Positions 26,788 to 36,292 of a DNA stretch of 64,000 nt are shown one piece after another. The DNA is from Desulfobulbaceae bacterium BRH_c16a. Lineage in GTDB: Bacteria; Desulfobacterota; Desulfobulbia; Desulfobulbales; Desulfocapsaceae. The position numbers and the translations under genes were made by a program. Under the pieces are notes generated by a model, which was not told the origin of the DNA, did not search any database, and worked only from the letters and a program-made list of their open reading frames with translations. The stretch's first letter is position 1. Every line of letters begins with the position of its first letter. The stretch is from NCBI GenBank assembly GCA_000961725.1, contig LADS01000029.1, positions 89,309-153,308 of the forward strand, written 5' to 3'.

Positions 26788-28193
26788 AAAAAGTTGCATC
26801 GAAAGTGACGGCCTGGGTTCTTGTCTGCATTTTCTTTCATTTCTCCGTTGTACCGCCGGCCTCTTCCTTTTCTATTGGCGATGAAAGGGAAATCGGTGAA
26901 AAACTACTCTATTCCGTCAGGTCGGCGTTTGAATTAGTCGATGATCCAGATGTCATTCAATATATCACGCGACTAGGGCAGAGTGTTCTTGAGGTCGCCG
27001 GTATACAGTATTTCGATTATCGATTTTTTGTTATTGCCGACAAGGAGGTCAACGCCTTTGCCGCCCCGTCCGGTCTCATTTTCTTTAATGCCGGCTTGAT
27101 CGAAATGATGCACTCAGAGGACGAACTTCTTGCGGTGCTGGCTCACGAGATAGGTCATATCGATAAACGGCATCTCGCGTCGAGAGTTGAAAAAGGCACA
27201 TATTCCGGTATTGCCTCGCTGGGACTGGCGCTTGCCGCAATAGCCTTTGGCGGTGCTGCAACACCGGTGCTGCTCACCGGCGCCCTGGCCACCGGGCAGA
27301 GTATAAATCTTCATTTCAGCCGCCAGCATGAAGAGGAGGCTGATCTGCTCGCCTACGACTGGATGAAAAAGCTCAATCGAAATCCAGAAGGACAAATCAA
27401 GATGCTTGAATCCTTGCGGCGAATTGCGAGATACCGAAGCGATAAACCGCCGCAGTATCTTCTTACTCATCCTAACCCCGAGGCGAGACTCGATTATATT
27501 GAATCGATTCTGGACAACGACCGAGAGAAGATTGCCGAAAATCTCATAACTGCAGACGATTTTGATTTCCTGCGCTTCAAATACAGAATTCTTGCCAAAG
27601 TAAAAGGCCCGGAGTCCCTTAAACCCTTTCTCGCCACAGTAGTCGCCGACGGAAGAACAGACGAGGCGACAAAAGCGATGGCGACATACGGCTTATCGCA
27701 GATCGCAAGCACCGAGAACGACTATACAAAGAGCCTGGAGCTGCTTGACAAGGTAGTTCTTTCTTATCCGGACAAAGCCATTCTCAAGGTTGATCGTGGC
27801 GCTATTTTGTTTGCCGCCGGGAAATTTGCCGATGCAGAAAAGGATCTCCTGGAGGCGTTGCAGGTCGACAATTCAGACATGTATGCCACATTTCTGCTTG
27901 CCAAGCTGCTGTACCGGACCGGTCATCCGACAGAGGCCGAAAATTATTTTCTGACCGTCAGTTATGAACTCCCCGAGTATGCCCAGGTGTATTTCGAACT
28001 TGGACAGATTGCTGCAGATAAAGGTGAGAGGGGAGTTGCGGCATTGTATCTTGGAAAGTTCAACCTGCTTCAAGGCAAATTAAAACTCGCCGAACAGAGC
28101 CTGAAAAATGCCCTCGCCGATACGTCATTGCCGGAAACTATGAAAAACGAGAGTAAAGATCTCTTGAAAAAGATTGTGCAGCTCAGGAAATAA
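26784..28193 (+). CDS. M48-family metalloprotease with TPR repeats (BepA-like)
   Basis: The 469-residue protein begins with a signal peptide (MKKVASKVTAWVLVCIFFHF up to about residue 31), so it is exported, probably to the periplasm. The zinc site is HEIGH in LAVLAHEIGHIDKRH, with the third ligand in the HEEEADLLAYDW motif. A hydrophobic stretch lies between the two. The C-terminal 200 residues are TPR-like, as in E. coli BepA, which controls assembly or removal of outer-membrane LptD. The ATG at 26784 overlaps the oleD stop by four bases; an upstream start at 26769 would spoil the signal peptide. Its coupling to ole genes could be only a shared transcript. Confidence 0.9.
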   Translation: MKKVASKVTAWVLVCIFFHFSVVPPASSFSIGDEREIGEKLLYSVRSAFELVDDPDVIQYITRLGQSVLEVAGIQYFDYRFFVIADKEVNAFAAPSGLIFFNAGLIEMMHSEDELLAVLAHEIGHIDKRHLASRVEKGTYSGIASLGLALAAIAFGGAATPVLLTGALATGQSINLHFSRQHEEEADLLAYDWMKKLNRNPEGQIKMLESLRRIARYRSDKPPQYLLTHPNPEARLDYIESILDNDREKIAENLITADDFDFLRFKYRILAKVKGPESLKPFLATVVADGRTDEATKAMATYGLSQIASTENDYTKSLELLDKVVLSYPDKAILKVDRGAILFAAGKFADAEKDLLEALQVDNSDMYATFLLAKLLYRTGHPTEAENYFLTVSYELPEYAQVYFELGQIAADKGERGVAALYLGKFNLLQGKLKLAEQSLKNALADTSLPETMKNESKDLLKKIVQLRK

Positions 28194-28198
28194 GGCGG

Positions 28199-29137
28199 TT
28201 ATTGCTGCCTTCCGAAGGACTCGATATAGTCCTTCAACTCACCCAGGCTTGGGATGGTGAATATTTTCTTTCGTTCCGCCGAACTTCCGGGAAAATCTCG
28301 GAAGTAGCGGCACATCTGGTTCTTAATGTAACCGAGAAGCCGCTCGACCGGCAGATGCTCTTCAATCAGCCCCAGGTGTTCCTGGGCCGTGGCGATGATT
28401 TCACGCACATCTTCCGGCCTGGTATTCTGTTTGAAAATCCAGGGATTACCTAAAGCACCGCGGCCGATCATAACACCGTCGCAGCCGGTGGCATCCATCA
28501 TCCTGTATCCGTCCTGAAGCGAAAGCACATCACCGTTGCCGATCACCGGAATGGTCACTGATTTCTTCACATCGCTTATAACTGAAGGGTCGATGCTGCC
28601 GCTAAATCCCTGGGCCCAGGTCCTGGCATGGACAATTATGGCGGCGACACCACAGTCTTCCGCCATCTTTGCAAATGGCACGGCGTTTATGGAAAGACTG
28701 TCTTTGCCGGATCTGATTTTTACCGATACCGGTATCGATACTCTGGAAACGACTTTTGTCAAAATGTCCCGAGCACATTCAGGGGCAGTCATAAGGGCTG
28801 CACCCGCGCCACGCTTGGTGACTTTTTTAGCCGGACACCCCATATTGATATCTATCATATCAGGGCCGTAAGAGGCCAGAATTTCCGCTGCATCGGCCAT
28901 AGCTTCCGGATCCGCACCAAACAGTTGAAACGATATCGGTCTTTCTGCCTCAACCGAGGCAAGCATCCTGAGAGTATTCCGCTCCTTGTACACAAGTCCA
29001 TGACAGCTTATCATTTCGGAAACGCAGTAGGAGGCACCGTATTTCCTGCAGAGAAGACGAAAAGGCAGATTGGTGTATCCGGCCAGCGGAGCAAGAACAA
29101 ATGGTGAATCAAAAGAAAGGTGGGCGATTTTAAACAT
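28199..29137 (-). CDS. dusB: tRNA-dihydrouridine synthase
   Basis: A 312-residue FMN-dependent enzyme that reduces uridines in tRNA to dihydrouridine. Visible marks are the FMN-binding LAPLAGYTNLPFRLLCRKYG at the N-terminus, the catalytic cysteine in INMGCPAKKVTKRGAGAAL, the VKIRSG strand, IIVHARTWAQGFSG and the phosphate loop VIGNGDV and MIGRGALGNPW. It resembles the DusB/NifR3 branch; the exact target position is not shown by sequence alone. ATG 29137 is chosen over an upstream start at 29197, which adds 20 non-conserved residues. It ends five bases from the converging M48 gene and lies downstream of lptE in the long minus-strand block. Confidence 0.92.
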   Translation of the reverse strand: MFKIAHLSFDSPFVLAPLAGYTNLPFRLLCRKYGASYCVSEMISCHGLVYKERNTLRMLASVEAERPISFQLFGADPEAMADAAEILASYGPDMIDINMGCPAKKVTKRGAGAALMTAPECARDILTKVVSRVSIPVSVKIRSGKDSLSINAVPFAKMAEDCGVAAIIVHARTWAQGFSGSIDPSVISDVKKSVTIPVIGNGDVLSLQDGYRMMDATGCDGVMIGRGALGNPWIFKQNTRPEDVREIIATAQEHLGLIEEHLPVERLLGYIKNQMCRYFRDFPGSSAERKKIFTIPSLGELKDYIESFGRQQ

Positions 29138-29203
29138 TGTAGGGGACGGGAGGCGGCCTGGGCAGAGCGGCTCAAACGGTTCTGCCCAGTACAACATGTA
29201 GGC

Positions 29204-29725
29204 TTACAGCGTCGGCAGCCTGCTGACTGTTCTCTGATAAATCCTTTGCGAGAGGTCGTCGATTATGGTGTCGAGCGCTCTTTTTTCATTATCGATATTG
29301 GTGCTTGAGTTAGTCGATATCAGATAATCTTCAATCCAGAGTTCATCCGGGACTTCCATTAAAATCTTGTTGGAAGCGATGTCTTTCAGGACATAGCGGA
29401 CACGGAGTCTCACCTTGACTTCGGCGGTGACATTGTTTGCCCCGTATGCAAGGCTCGGCAATTCGAGCGAGATAATTTCACCGGCGAGAATCAGATCGGC
29501 TCCGGCCTTTTCCCTCACGGTGGAAATCGATCTGGAATTCTGAAACCATCTGGTCAGTGTTCGGTAAATCTTTGAATCGAGACCAAGCTGGCTGGTTCTG
29601 TTTTTCCATTCGGTAATGTAAATGACCTTGTGTGGTCCGTTGTAAACATTAGGATTATGATATCCGCACGAAGCAAGAATACAAGCGGCAATGAGTAAAG
29701 AGAAAAATCGACAAACAGTTTTCAA
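29204..29725 (-). CDS. lptE: LPS-assembly lipoprotein LptE
   Basis: LptE is the outer-membrane lipoprotein that plugs the LptD barrel and helps deliver LPS to the cell surface. The 173-residue protein has a lipoprotein signal, with lipobox LASC and the modified cysteine at about residue 20, followed by GYHNPNVYNGPHKVIYI, a typical LptE start. The family is poorly conserved, so position matters: lptE directly after leuS is a common arrangement. The start is a TTG at 29725, unusual but preceded by AGGAG at seven bases. It is on the same strand as leuS, 66 bases away. Confidence 0.87.
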   Translation of the reverse strand: MKTVCRFFSLLIAACILASCGYHNPNVYNGPHKVIYITEWKNRTSQLGLDSKIYRTLTRWFQNSRSISTVREKAGADLILAGEIISLELPSLAYGANNVTAEVKVRLRVRYVLKDIASNKILMEVPDELWIEDYLISTNSSTNIDNEKRALDTIIDDLSQRIYQRTVSRLPTL

Positions 29726-29791
29726 TTGTCATCTCCTGTGAAAATTCAGTCGAATTGGAATACGCTTCTTTCTAGCTGGATGATACTAGTA

Positions 29792-32284
29792 TTAAACGAC
29801 AATATTAACAAGTTTCTTCTTCACCACAATCGTCTTTTTCACAGGTTTTGCATCGATGAATTTGATCATATTTTCATCTGCAAGTGCCAGCGAGGCAAGG
29901 GCATCGTCCGTGATATCGGCTGGAACCTGCAGCCTGGATCGAACTTTTCCATTAACCTGGAGAACAATGGTGAGAAGATCTTCTTTGGCCGCTATAGCGT
30001 CGAATTCGGGCCATTGTCTCTTTTCTATCGGCTCGGTGTTGCCGATGTACTCCCACATCTCTGCGGCAAAATGAGGAACCATGGGGGAGAGAAGGAGCAA
30101 AAGAACGGAAACGGCTTCCCGGACTACCGGCGGCTCGGCGTTTTCAGCGATATTGTCGCCGGTGACTGTAGACAGAACATTAAACAGCTCCATCATGCCG
30201 CTTATCGCCGTGTTGAAATGGAAATTCTGCTCGATATTTTCGGTTACCCGTTTAATCGTCTGGTGGGTCTTGCGGTGCAGCGTTCTTCCCGGTTCACTGA
30301 GTTGATCCGGGATTTCCGGGGGACAATCGAGCAGGCCCCGGTTGCCCGAAATTAGCCGATACACTTTGTTAAGAAAGCGGGAAGAGCCTTCAACACCTTG
30401 AGCGCTCCATTCGAGATCGCGCTCCGGAGGGGCCGCAAAGAGACTGAAAAGTCTTACCGTATCGGCACCATATGCCTGGATCAAGTCATTGGGGTCGACG
30501 ACATTTCCCTTTGATTTCGACATCTTTGCCCCGTCCTTGATGACCATCCCCTGGGTCAGGAGGTTAGTGAACGGCTCGTCGATATCAAGATGACCGAGAT
30601 CCCGCAAAACCTTGGTGAAAAATCGGGAATAGAGCAAGTGGAGGATAGCATGTTCAACTCCGCCGATATACTGGTCTACCGGCAGCCAGTAAGCTGCTTT
30701 AGATTTGTCGAGAGGACCATTGCTGTGTCTCGGGCTGGCATATCTGGCAAAATACCAGGAAGATTCCATGAAGGTATCCATGGTATCGGTTTCGCGTTTC
30801 GCCTCACCGCCACAAAGAGGACAGGCCGTGGCAATAAATGAAGGTCGTTGATGCAGGGGTAAACATGCGCTGCCGGCCTCGGGATCTTCAGGCAGAAGTA
30901 CCGGCAGGTCCGCTTCCGGTACAGGCTGCACGCCGCACCTGTCACAATGGATCATGGGAATAGGAGCTCCCCAGTAGCGCTGCCGGGAGATGCCCCAGTC
31001 TCTCAATCTGTAGGTGACATGGGCTGCTCCAAAATTGTTTTCTTTTGCATATTCGACGATGGCAGTCTGGGCCTGGATGGAATCCATGCCGCTGAATTTT
31101 CCTGAATTCACCAGGATGCCCGGAACGGTCGATGCTTGATCCATCGCGCGTGGATCAAGCGTCTCCCCTGCAGGCACGACCACCGGGGTTATCCTCAGCT
31201 TGTACTTCCTGGCAAACTCAAAGTCTCTTTCATCGTGTGCCGGTACAGCCATGACCGCCCCGGTGCCATATTCCATGAGCACGAAGTTGGCGACGTAGAG
31301 AGGAACTCGTTCGCCGTTGAATGGATTGATGCAGTACCGGCCGGTAAAAATCCCCAGCTTTTCAGGTTCTTCTTCAATCGATCTCCGTTGCTTATCAAGA
31401 ACTATCTGTCGTGCAAACTCCCTTACCTCTTTCTCCGTTTCCGTGCCGGAAATGAGAGTGTCGAGCAAAGGATGTTCGGCTGCGATCGACATAAATGTAA
31501 CGCCGAAAATAGTGTCCGGCCGGGTGGTGAAGATGGCGATTTTGTGCTCCGATCCTTCGACCGGAAATTCGCAGTTAAGACCGGTGGATTTGCCGATCCA
31601 GTTGCGCTGCATTGTCACAACCTTTTCAGGCCATCCTGTGAGTTTGTCGAGATCTGTTAACAATTCTTCTGCATAGTCGGTGATCTTAAAGAACCAGCCA
31701 TTCATTTTACGTGGAAATACTGGCTCATCGCATCGCCAGCAGGTCCCGTCGATGACTTGCTCGTTGGCCAGTACGGTTTTACAGGATTCGCACCAGTTGA
31801 CCGTGGTTACCTTTTGGTATACAAGCCCATTACGGTACATCTCAAGAAACAGGAGTTGTTCCCATCGATAGTATTTCGGGTTGCAGGTGGCGATTTCACG
31901 GCCCCAGTCGTAGGAGAGCCCGAGCTGCCGCAACTGGTTGCGCATATAGTCGATATTGGCGTAGGTCCATGTCGCTGGATGGCTGTTGTTCTTTTGTGCG
32001 GCGTTTTCAGCGGGGAGTCCGAAGGCGTCCCATCCCATGGGGTGCAGTACATTGTACCCTCGCATCCTCTTGTATCGAGCAACTACATCACCGATAGAGT
32101 AGTTTCGCACATGGCCCATATGGATCCGCCCGGATGGGTAGGGAAACATTTCCAACACATAATATTTTTCCCTGGAGTCATCTTCAGTCACTTTATAAAC
32201 TTCACCGTCCTCCCAAAATTGCTGCCATTTCATTTCAATGGTTTTAAAGTCGTATTTCATTGGAACGGTGTTGTCGCTGGTCAT
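29792..32284 (-). CDS. leuS: leucyl-tRNA synthetase
   Basis: LeuS charges tRNA-Leu with leucine. The 830-residue class I synthetase shows the HIGH-type motif HMGH in PSGRIHMGHVRNYSIGDV, the LHPMGWDAFGLPAENAA block, the CP1 editing domain with FTTRPDTIFGVTFM and the universally conserved acidic residue region EYGTGAVMAVPAHDERD, and the KMSKS loop as KMSKSKGNVVDP. Length is usual. The ribosome site GAGGT stands seven bases before the ATG at 32284. It lies between dnaB and lptE with short gaps, consistent with one operon. Confidence 0.97.
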   Translation of the reverse strand: MTSDNTVPMKYDFKTIEMKWQQFWEDGEVYKVTEDDSREKYYVLEMFPYPSGRIHMGHVRNYSIGDVVARYKRMRGYNVLHPMGWDAFGLPAENAAQKNNSHPATWTYANIDYMRNQLRQLGLSYDWGREIATCNPKYYRWEQLLFLEMYRNGLVYQKVTTVNWCESCKTVLANEQVIDGTCWRCDEPVFPRKMNGWFFKITDYAEELLTDLDKLTGWPEKVVTMQRNWIGKSTGLNCEFPVEGSEHKIAIFTTRPDTIFGVTFMSIAAEHPLLDTLISGTETEKEVREFARQIVLDKQRRSIEEEPEKLGIFTGRYCINPFNGERVPLYVANFVLMEYGTGAVMAVPAHDERDFEFARKYKLRITPVVVPAGETLDPRAMDQASTVPGILVNSGKFSGMDSIQAQTAIVEYAKENNFGAAHVTYRLRDWGISRQRYWGAPIPMIHCDRCGVQPVPEADLPVLLPEDPEAGSACLPLHQRPSFIATACPLCGGEAKRETDTMDTFMESSWYFARYASPRHSNGPLDKSKAAYWLPVDQYIGGVEHAILHLLYSRFFTKVLRDLGHLDIDEPFTNLLTQGMVIKDGAKMSKSKGNVVDPNDLIQAYGADTVRLFSLFAAPPERDLEWSAQGVEGSSRFLNKVYRLISGNRGLLDCPPEIPDQLSEPGRTLHRKTHQTIKRVTENIEQNFHFNTAISGMMELFNVLSTVTGDNIAENAEPPVVREAVSVLLLLLSPMVPHFAAEMWEYIGNTEPIEKRQWPEFDAIAAKEDLLTIVLQVNGKVRSRLQVPADITDDALASLALADENMIKFIDAKPVKKTIVVKKKLVNIVV

Positions 32285-32342
32285 TATCGTACCTCAAAGA
32301 ACGGTTGTTGGTAGAAGGAAATTTTTATATACCGGATCTGCG

Positions 32343-33713
32343 TTAATTGTAGCCGTCTTGCTCGTCAAATGCACTCATGTTTTCGAACATTGTGAATTCT
32401 TTAATGAATGTCAATCTTGCAACGCCGGTTGGACCGTTTCGCTGCTTGCCTATTATAATTTCCGCAACACCTCGCTCGGGATTATCTTCCGATTTATTAT
32501 AGACCTCGTCACGATAGATGAAGCATATTACATCGGCATCCTGTTCGATTGCTCCCGATTCTCGAAGGTCGGCCATCATCGGCCGCTTGTCGGTCCGGTT
32601 CTCGAGACCGCGGTTCAACTGTGACAAGGCAATAACCGGAATATGGTGCTCTTTAGCAAGTGCTTTCAGCGACCTGGAGATCTCACTGATCTCCTGGGTT
32701 CTGTTTTCGGTACTGTTTCGTCCCCGCATGAGCTGGAGATAATCGACCACGACCAGTCCTATGTCGTGCTGAGATGCCAGGCGTCTGATTTTAGCGCGCA
32801 TCTCCAGAACCGAGATCGCCGGCGTATCGTCTATAAATATAGGGGCTTCCGAAAGCATTCCAACTGCCCTGGTCAGTTTTGGCCAATCTTCACTGCGCAG
32901 TTTTCCGGTACGGATCCTCTGGGAATCGATCCGCCCCACAGAACTCAACAATCGCATAACCAGCTGTTCCTTGGACATTTCGAGGCTGAACACCGCCACG
33001 CCGATCTTTTCGACAAGAGCTGCATGCTGAGCAATGTTCATGGCGAATGAGGTCTTGCCCATTGAAGGTCGTGCCGCCAGAATGATAAGGTCGGAAGACT
33101 GCAGGCCGGCGGTCATTTTATCGATTTCGGCATATCCGGTAGGCACGCCGGTAATGAGTTCCTTTCTTTTGTATAGCTGTTCGACCGTGGCAAATGCCTT
33201 CGGCACGATCGCCTTTATCGGCGTGAAATTCTGGTCGCCTTTGGTACCGGCAATGTCGAAGATGGCCTGTTCAGCCTCGTCCACGAGGATATCGATATCG
33301 TTCTGCTCTTCATAGCATCTTGCAGCTATGTCGGTATTGACGGATATCAGTCTTCGGAGAATTGATTTTTCCCGAATGATCTTCGCATAGCTGGAAATGT
33401 TGGCCGTGACCGGGACGATCGAGGTAAGTGTCGCAAGATAGATGGTACCGCCTACCTGATCGATTTTATTGATATTACGAAGCAGATTAGAGACGGTAAG
33501 CAAATCCAGGGGCTCATTTTTTTCGAAAAGATCGATCATCGCCTCGTAAATGAGACGGTGGCTGTCCTTGTAAAAATCGGCTGTTTTCAGAATCTCAAGT
33601 ACGGTGCCGAAAACGTCGGCCTTGAGAAGGATCGAACCAAGAACGGCCTGTTCAGCTTCGATATTCTGCGGCGGCATTCTTGCAGAAACAGGTGATGCAT
33701 TCAAATCAGACAT
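32343..33713 (-). CDS. dnaB: replicative DNA helicase DnaB
   Basis: DnaB is the hexameric 5'-3' helicase at the replication fork. The 456-residue protein has the N-terminal domain beginning PPQNIEAEQAVLGSILL, the linker, and the RecA-like motor with the Walker A loop AARPSMGKTSFAMNIA, FSLEMSKEQLVMRLLSS, the VVVDYLQLMRG Walker B and the terminal ESGAIEQDADVICFIYRDE block. No intein or frameshift is present. The position after rplI is classical. An 18-base palindrome and a terminator-like hairpin lie just upstream, so dnaB may have its own promoter. No clear ribosome site precedes the ATG. Confidence 0.97.
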   Translation of the reverse strand: MSDLNASPVSARMPPQNIEAEQAVLGSILLKADVFGTVLEILKTADFYKDSHRLIYEAMIDLFEKNEPLDLLTVSNLLRNINKIDQVGGTIYLATLTSIVPVTANISSYAKIIREKSILRRLISVNTDIAARCYEEQNDIDILVDEAEQAIFDIAGTKGDQNFTPIKAIVPKAFATVEQLYKRKELITGVPTGYAEIDKMTAGLQSSDLIILAARPSMGKTSFAMNIAQHAALVEKIGVAVFSLEMSKEQLVMRLLSSVGRIDSQRIRTGKLRSEDWPKLTRAVGMLSEAPIFIDDTPAISVLEMRAKIRRLASQHDIGLVVVDYLQLMRGRNSTENRTQEISEISRSLKALAKEHHIPVIALSQLNRGLENRTDKRPMMADLRESGAIEQDADVICFIYRDEVYNKSEDNPERGVAEIIIGKQRNGPTGVARLTFIKEFTMFENMSAFDEQDGYN

Positions 33714-33726
33714 ATGTACAGGATGT

Positions 33727-33744
33727 ATTCAACCGTGGTTGAAT
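33727..33744. promoter_or_regulatory. 18-base perfect palindrome upstream of dnaB
   Basis: ATTCAACCGTGGTTGAAT reads the same on both strands and ends 14 bases before the dnaB start codon. It is too compact for a terminator, and its position suits an operator or a leader hairpin over the ribosome site. I know of no matching regulator consensus. Confidence 0.45.
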
Positions 33745-33756
33745 GAAAGGAACATT

Positions 33757-33799
33757 AAACAAAAACACACCGTTAAGGTCAAGCCTCTAGGTGTGTTTT
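33757..33799 (-). terminator. intrinsic terminator between rplI and dnaB
   Basis: On the minus strand AAAACACACC pairs with GGTGTGTTTT (10 bp, 17-base loop) and the stem is followed by a T-rich tail (TTTTTGTTT). It would partly end transcripts from the ribosomal genes before dnaB. Confidence 0.5.
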
Positions 33800-33888
33800 A
33801 GAGTTCATGCACAAGCGATTGAATCGCCCGCAAAGAACACGTATTCAAGCGGCCCCGCAAAGAGGATGCCGTTGCCTGGCCCTTTCTA

Positions 33889-34338
33889 TCAGACCTTCAA
33901 AGGAACCACATTGACGGTGACTTCCGTGTTCACATTAAAGCCAACCTTGATCTGGACCTTTGTTTCACCGAGAGTCTTGATCGGTTCGGGTAGAAGGATC
34001 TGTTTTTTATCGAGTTGAACATCGAGTTCAGAAAGTTTGGTACAGATATCGGCACTGGTTACGGAACCGAAGAGACGTTCGTCCTGTCCGGCGAGTTGTT
34101 CGATAACAATTACCAGTCCGGAGATCTTCTTGGCAATATCCTGAGAGTTTTTCTGCTCTTTTGCCAAACGAGCCGCGATATTTGCCCTGTTCTGCTCAAG
34201 AACAGCAAGATTCTGGGCAGTTGCGGGTACAGCCTTACCTTGAGGCAACAGATAGTTGCGGCCGTACCCGGGTTTCACTTTTACAACTTCGCCTTCCTGG
34301 CCGAGAGAAGTGATTGTTTCTTTAAGGATGAGTTCCAT
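33889..34338 (-). CDS. rplI: 50S ribosomal protein L9
   Basis: L9 binds domain V of 23S rRNA and affects translational fidelity. The 149-residue product shows the N-terminal RNA-binding domain with MELILKETITSLGQEGEVV and VKPGYGRNYLLPQGKAV, the long connecting helix, and the C-terminal domain with RLFGSVTSADI. ATG 34338 is the right start, since AAAAGGGG lies seven bases upstream and the family begins here; a longer frame adds 16 residues. The gene is part of the rpsF-rpsR-rplI group, separated from rpsR by a DUF2232-like membrane-protein gene. Confidence 0.96.
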   Translation of the reverse strand: MELILKETITSLGQEGEVVKVKPGYGRNYLLPQGKAVPATAQNLAVLEQNRANIAARLAKEQKNSQDIAKKISGLVIVIEQLAGQDERLFGSVTSADICTKLSELDVQLDKKQILLPEPIKTLGETKVQIKVGFNVNTEVTVNVVPLKV

Positions 34339-34416
34339 TTTAAACCCCTTTTGCTCTGTGTCTAATAAGCAGTAAAGAACATCCACAGTTCTTTCAGCAG
34401 CTTATTGCATATTGAT

Positions 34417-35388
34417 TTATTCGGTTTTATCTGTTGTCACGAGTTTCAGCTTGCGGAAATCAAACCAGCTATCCGCGATACCAAAAAGCAACAGAATAAG
34501 TGTTCCCAGCGATTGAAAGACGATCATGACATACAAAAACGACCTGAGCAGCAAAGGAACATTCCATTTGTCCATGAAAAAAACTAAAATTGCAAGACCC
34601 TGGAAACAGTAAACAATACTTAATAGTATAAGGCTATTAATCCCAACTGCCCGAACAGGATGGGTGGGGATCAGGGCAAGAATACCAATGACGATTACCA
34701 CCCAGATAAGCCTTTCCGGTAATTGCCAGTACCGATAGCCGGCCCAGGCAACCTTGTCACACGTTTTCAGAAGGAGTATGTTCCCGAGCATCATGGTAAG
34801 CCACGTAATCATCAGGATAATACTTCCCAGAATAGCCGGCATGATCATCGGAACGAGGAGTTGCATCCGATGCAATGTAGTTTCCAGTACGATCAGAGTT
34901 TCTGTAGAAACGGTGTCGCTCTGCCGGTAATGCTCTAATGTTTCAACAATACCTTGATCAAATGTTTTCAGCAGCTGACCGTAGGCCGAAATTTCCGAAC
35001 CGGCAGAAAAAACGGTTAATACTACAAACCAGCTTCCGGCGAGTGAGACTGCGGCTTTAAACCCGCTTAAGGCCGGTGACTCCTGACGCTCTACGGATCG
35101 ATGCAGAACAAATCCGGAGAATAACAGCGCGGCCGAAAAGATAAACAGATCAAGGCTATCCAATATCAGATAGATAATAAGCGACAATGCAGCTGCAGTA
35201 AGCAGCAGTCTCTTACCCGTATGCCCGCCATACCTGCCTAGCAAAAAAAACGAAAGCAAAGGCAGAAAAACATGCAGCCATCCGAAAAAGGACCATTGGA
35301 CAGCAGGAAGAAGTATCACCAGGGAAGCCAGCAGGATAATCTTGATTATTCCGCTGAGTTCAGGTCGTTCGATATCCTCGTTAGCCAC
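34417..35388 (-). CDS. YybS/DUF2232-like integral membrane protein
   Basis: A 323-residue protein with about eight hydrophobic segments, including two at the N-terminus (around IIKIILLASLVILLPAV and FLPLLSFFLLG), a pair in the middle and a strongly hydrophobic C-terminal third. The location between rpsR and rplI is where DUF2232 (YybS-like) membrane proteins sit in many bacteria, and the pattern agrees with that family; no catalytic motif is visible and no function is known. I chose GTG 35388, which has AGGA six bases upstream and starts 29 bases after the rpsR stop. A GTG at 35484 would overlap rpsR by 67 bases. Confidence 0.75.
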   Translation of the reverse strand: MANEDIERPELSGIIKIILLASLVILLPAVQWSFFGWLHVFLPLLSFFLLGRYGGHTGKRLLLTAAALSLIIYLILDSLDLFIFSAALLFSGFVLHRSVERQESPALSGFKAAVSLAGSWFVVLTVFSAGSEISAYGQLLKTFDQGIVETLEHYRQSDTVSTETLIVLETTLHRMQLLVPMIMPAILGSIILMITWLTMMLGNILLLKTCDKVAWAGYRYWQLPERLIWVVIVIGILALIPTHPVRAVGINSLILLSIVYCFQGLAILVFFMDKWNVPLLLRSFLYVMIVFQSLGTLILLLFGIADSWFDFRKLKLVTTDKTE

Positions 35389-35417
35389 CTTGAATCCTGT
35401 ATCTCTTCGTACGGCTG

Positions 35418-35663
35418 TTAACCCTGGGATGATCCGGAGTATGGCAAAAAGGCGATCTGCCTTGCCTGCTTGATCGCTTCGCACAGTTGTCTCTGGTGCG
35501 TTGCGCAGGTGCCAATAATCCGCCGCGGAATGATTTTGCCTCTTTCCGATACGTAGTTTCTCAAGGTCTTAACATCTTTATAGTCAATCGTTAACTCTTT
35601 GTCGCCGCAAAACCGACAGGTTTTCTTTCGGGAAAAAAGTTTCTTTTGTGGTCTTTGTGCCAT
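35418..35663 (-). CDS. rpsR: 30S ribosomal protein S18
   Basis: The 81-residue protein is S18, which pairs with S6 on the 30S platform. The core [20 protein letters not shown] followed by [15 protein letters not shown] is diagnostic. The N-terminal CRFCG together with the later C-x2-H suggests the zinc-binding form of S18 that retains its cysteines. The gene follows rpsF after 44 bases with a good AGGAGG-type site upstream, and lies ahead of the DUF2232-like gene and rplI. Confidence 0.97.
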   Translation of the reverse strand: MAQRPQKKLFSRKKTCRFCGDKELTIDYKDVKTLRNYVSERGKIIPRRIIGTCATHQRQLCEAIKQARQIAFLPYSGSSQG

Positions 35664-35707
35664 GGGGTATCCTCCTGGTTCTAAAATATCAAGAAAATCG
35701 ACAAACG

Positions 35708-36136
35708 TTAATCTTCGTCAGTCTCTTCTTCGGTTTCTATTTCAACTGAATCGTCGATATCGGCGCCGTCAGTTTCTTGATCATCGGTGGGTGCGGTCAG
35801 CTTTTGTTCTGCTGCGGCAACAGCCTGCTCAATCTCATCCTCTTTGATGGATTCAGCTGTCTTGATTGTCATGTACTTCAGCACCATGTCATCGATCCTG
35901 AATTTTCTTTCAATCTCAGCAACAGCTGCGGGTGTTCCGGCAAAATCAAAAAAAACATAGAATCCCAGGTGTTCTTTTTTGATCGGATAGGCCAGTTTTT
36001 TCATGCCCCATTTGTTCAGTTCGATAATGGTGCCTTTTTCATCGAGAATTATCTGCCTGGTGGTCTCAATGATTCTGTTGATCTCTTCATCTCCGGCACT
36101 GGGGCGGACTATAAAGATCGTTTCATACCTGCGCAT
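35708..36136 (-). CDS. rpsF: 30S ribosomal protein S6
   Basis: The 142-residue protein is S6, beginning [19 protein letters not shown] and containing [20 protein letters not shown]. The last roughly 40 residues form an acidic tail rich in Asp and Glu. In E. coli the S6 tail receives extra glutamates from RimK; no rimK is visible here. A very good GAGGAGGAACA ribosome site precedes the ATG. The transcript probably starts about 140 bases upstream at the promoter overlapping the mazG stop, leaving a structured leader that may be the S6:S18 control element. Confidence 0.97.
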   Translation of the reverse strand: MRRYETIFIVRPSAGDEEINRIIETTRQIILDEKGTIIELNKWGMKKLAYPIKKEHLGFYVFFDFAGTPAAVAEIERKFRIDDMVLKYMTIKTAESIKEDEIEQAVAAAEQKLTAPTDDQETDGADIDDSVEIETEEETDED

Positions 36137-36165
36137 GTGTTCCTCCTCATGGGCTCACGGTTTGC

Positions 36166-36185
36166 GCGAAGGCTCAAGCCTCCGC
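36166..36185 (-). ncRNA. leader hairpin of rpsF, candidate S6:S18 regulatory element
   Basis: On the minus strand GCGGAGGC and GCCTTCGC form an 8-bp stem (one G-U pair) with loop TTGA, about 30 bases before the rpsF ATG. Many bacteria have an rpsF leader structure bound by the S6:S18 pair for feedback control. Position fits, but I could not confirm the conserved CCG bulge in the right place, so the label is tentative. Confidence 0.35.
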
Positions 36186-36292
36186 AATTTTCGGCCCCCG
36201 CACTGTGGCAGGGAGCGAGAAGGGTGGTGAATACTTTCTGTCAAGAGGTAAAGTATTAATGCTTCTGTTTGCCTATCGACAAAAAGAGGATT

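Noticed and set aside
29726..32314. Plus-strand frames of 119-209 residues opposite leuS
   Set aside because: They follow the leuS codon pattern in reverse and have no recognisable domain.
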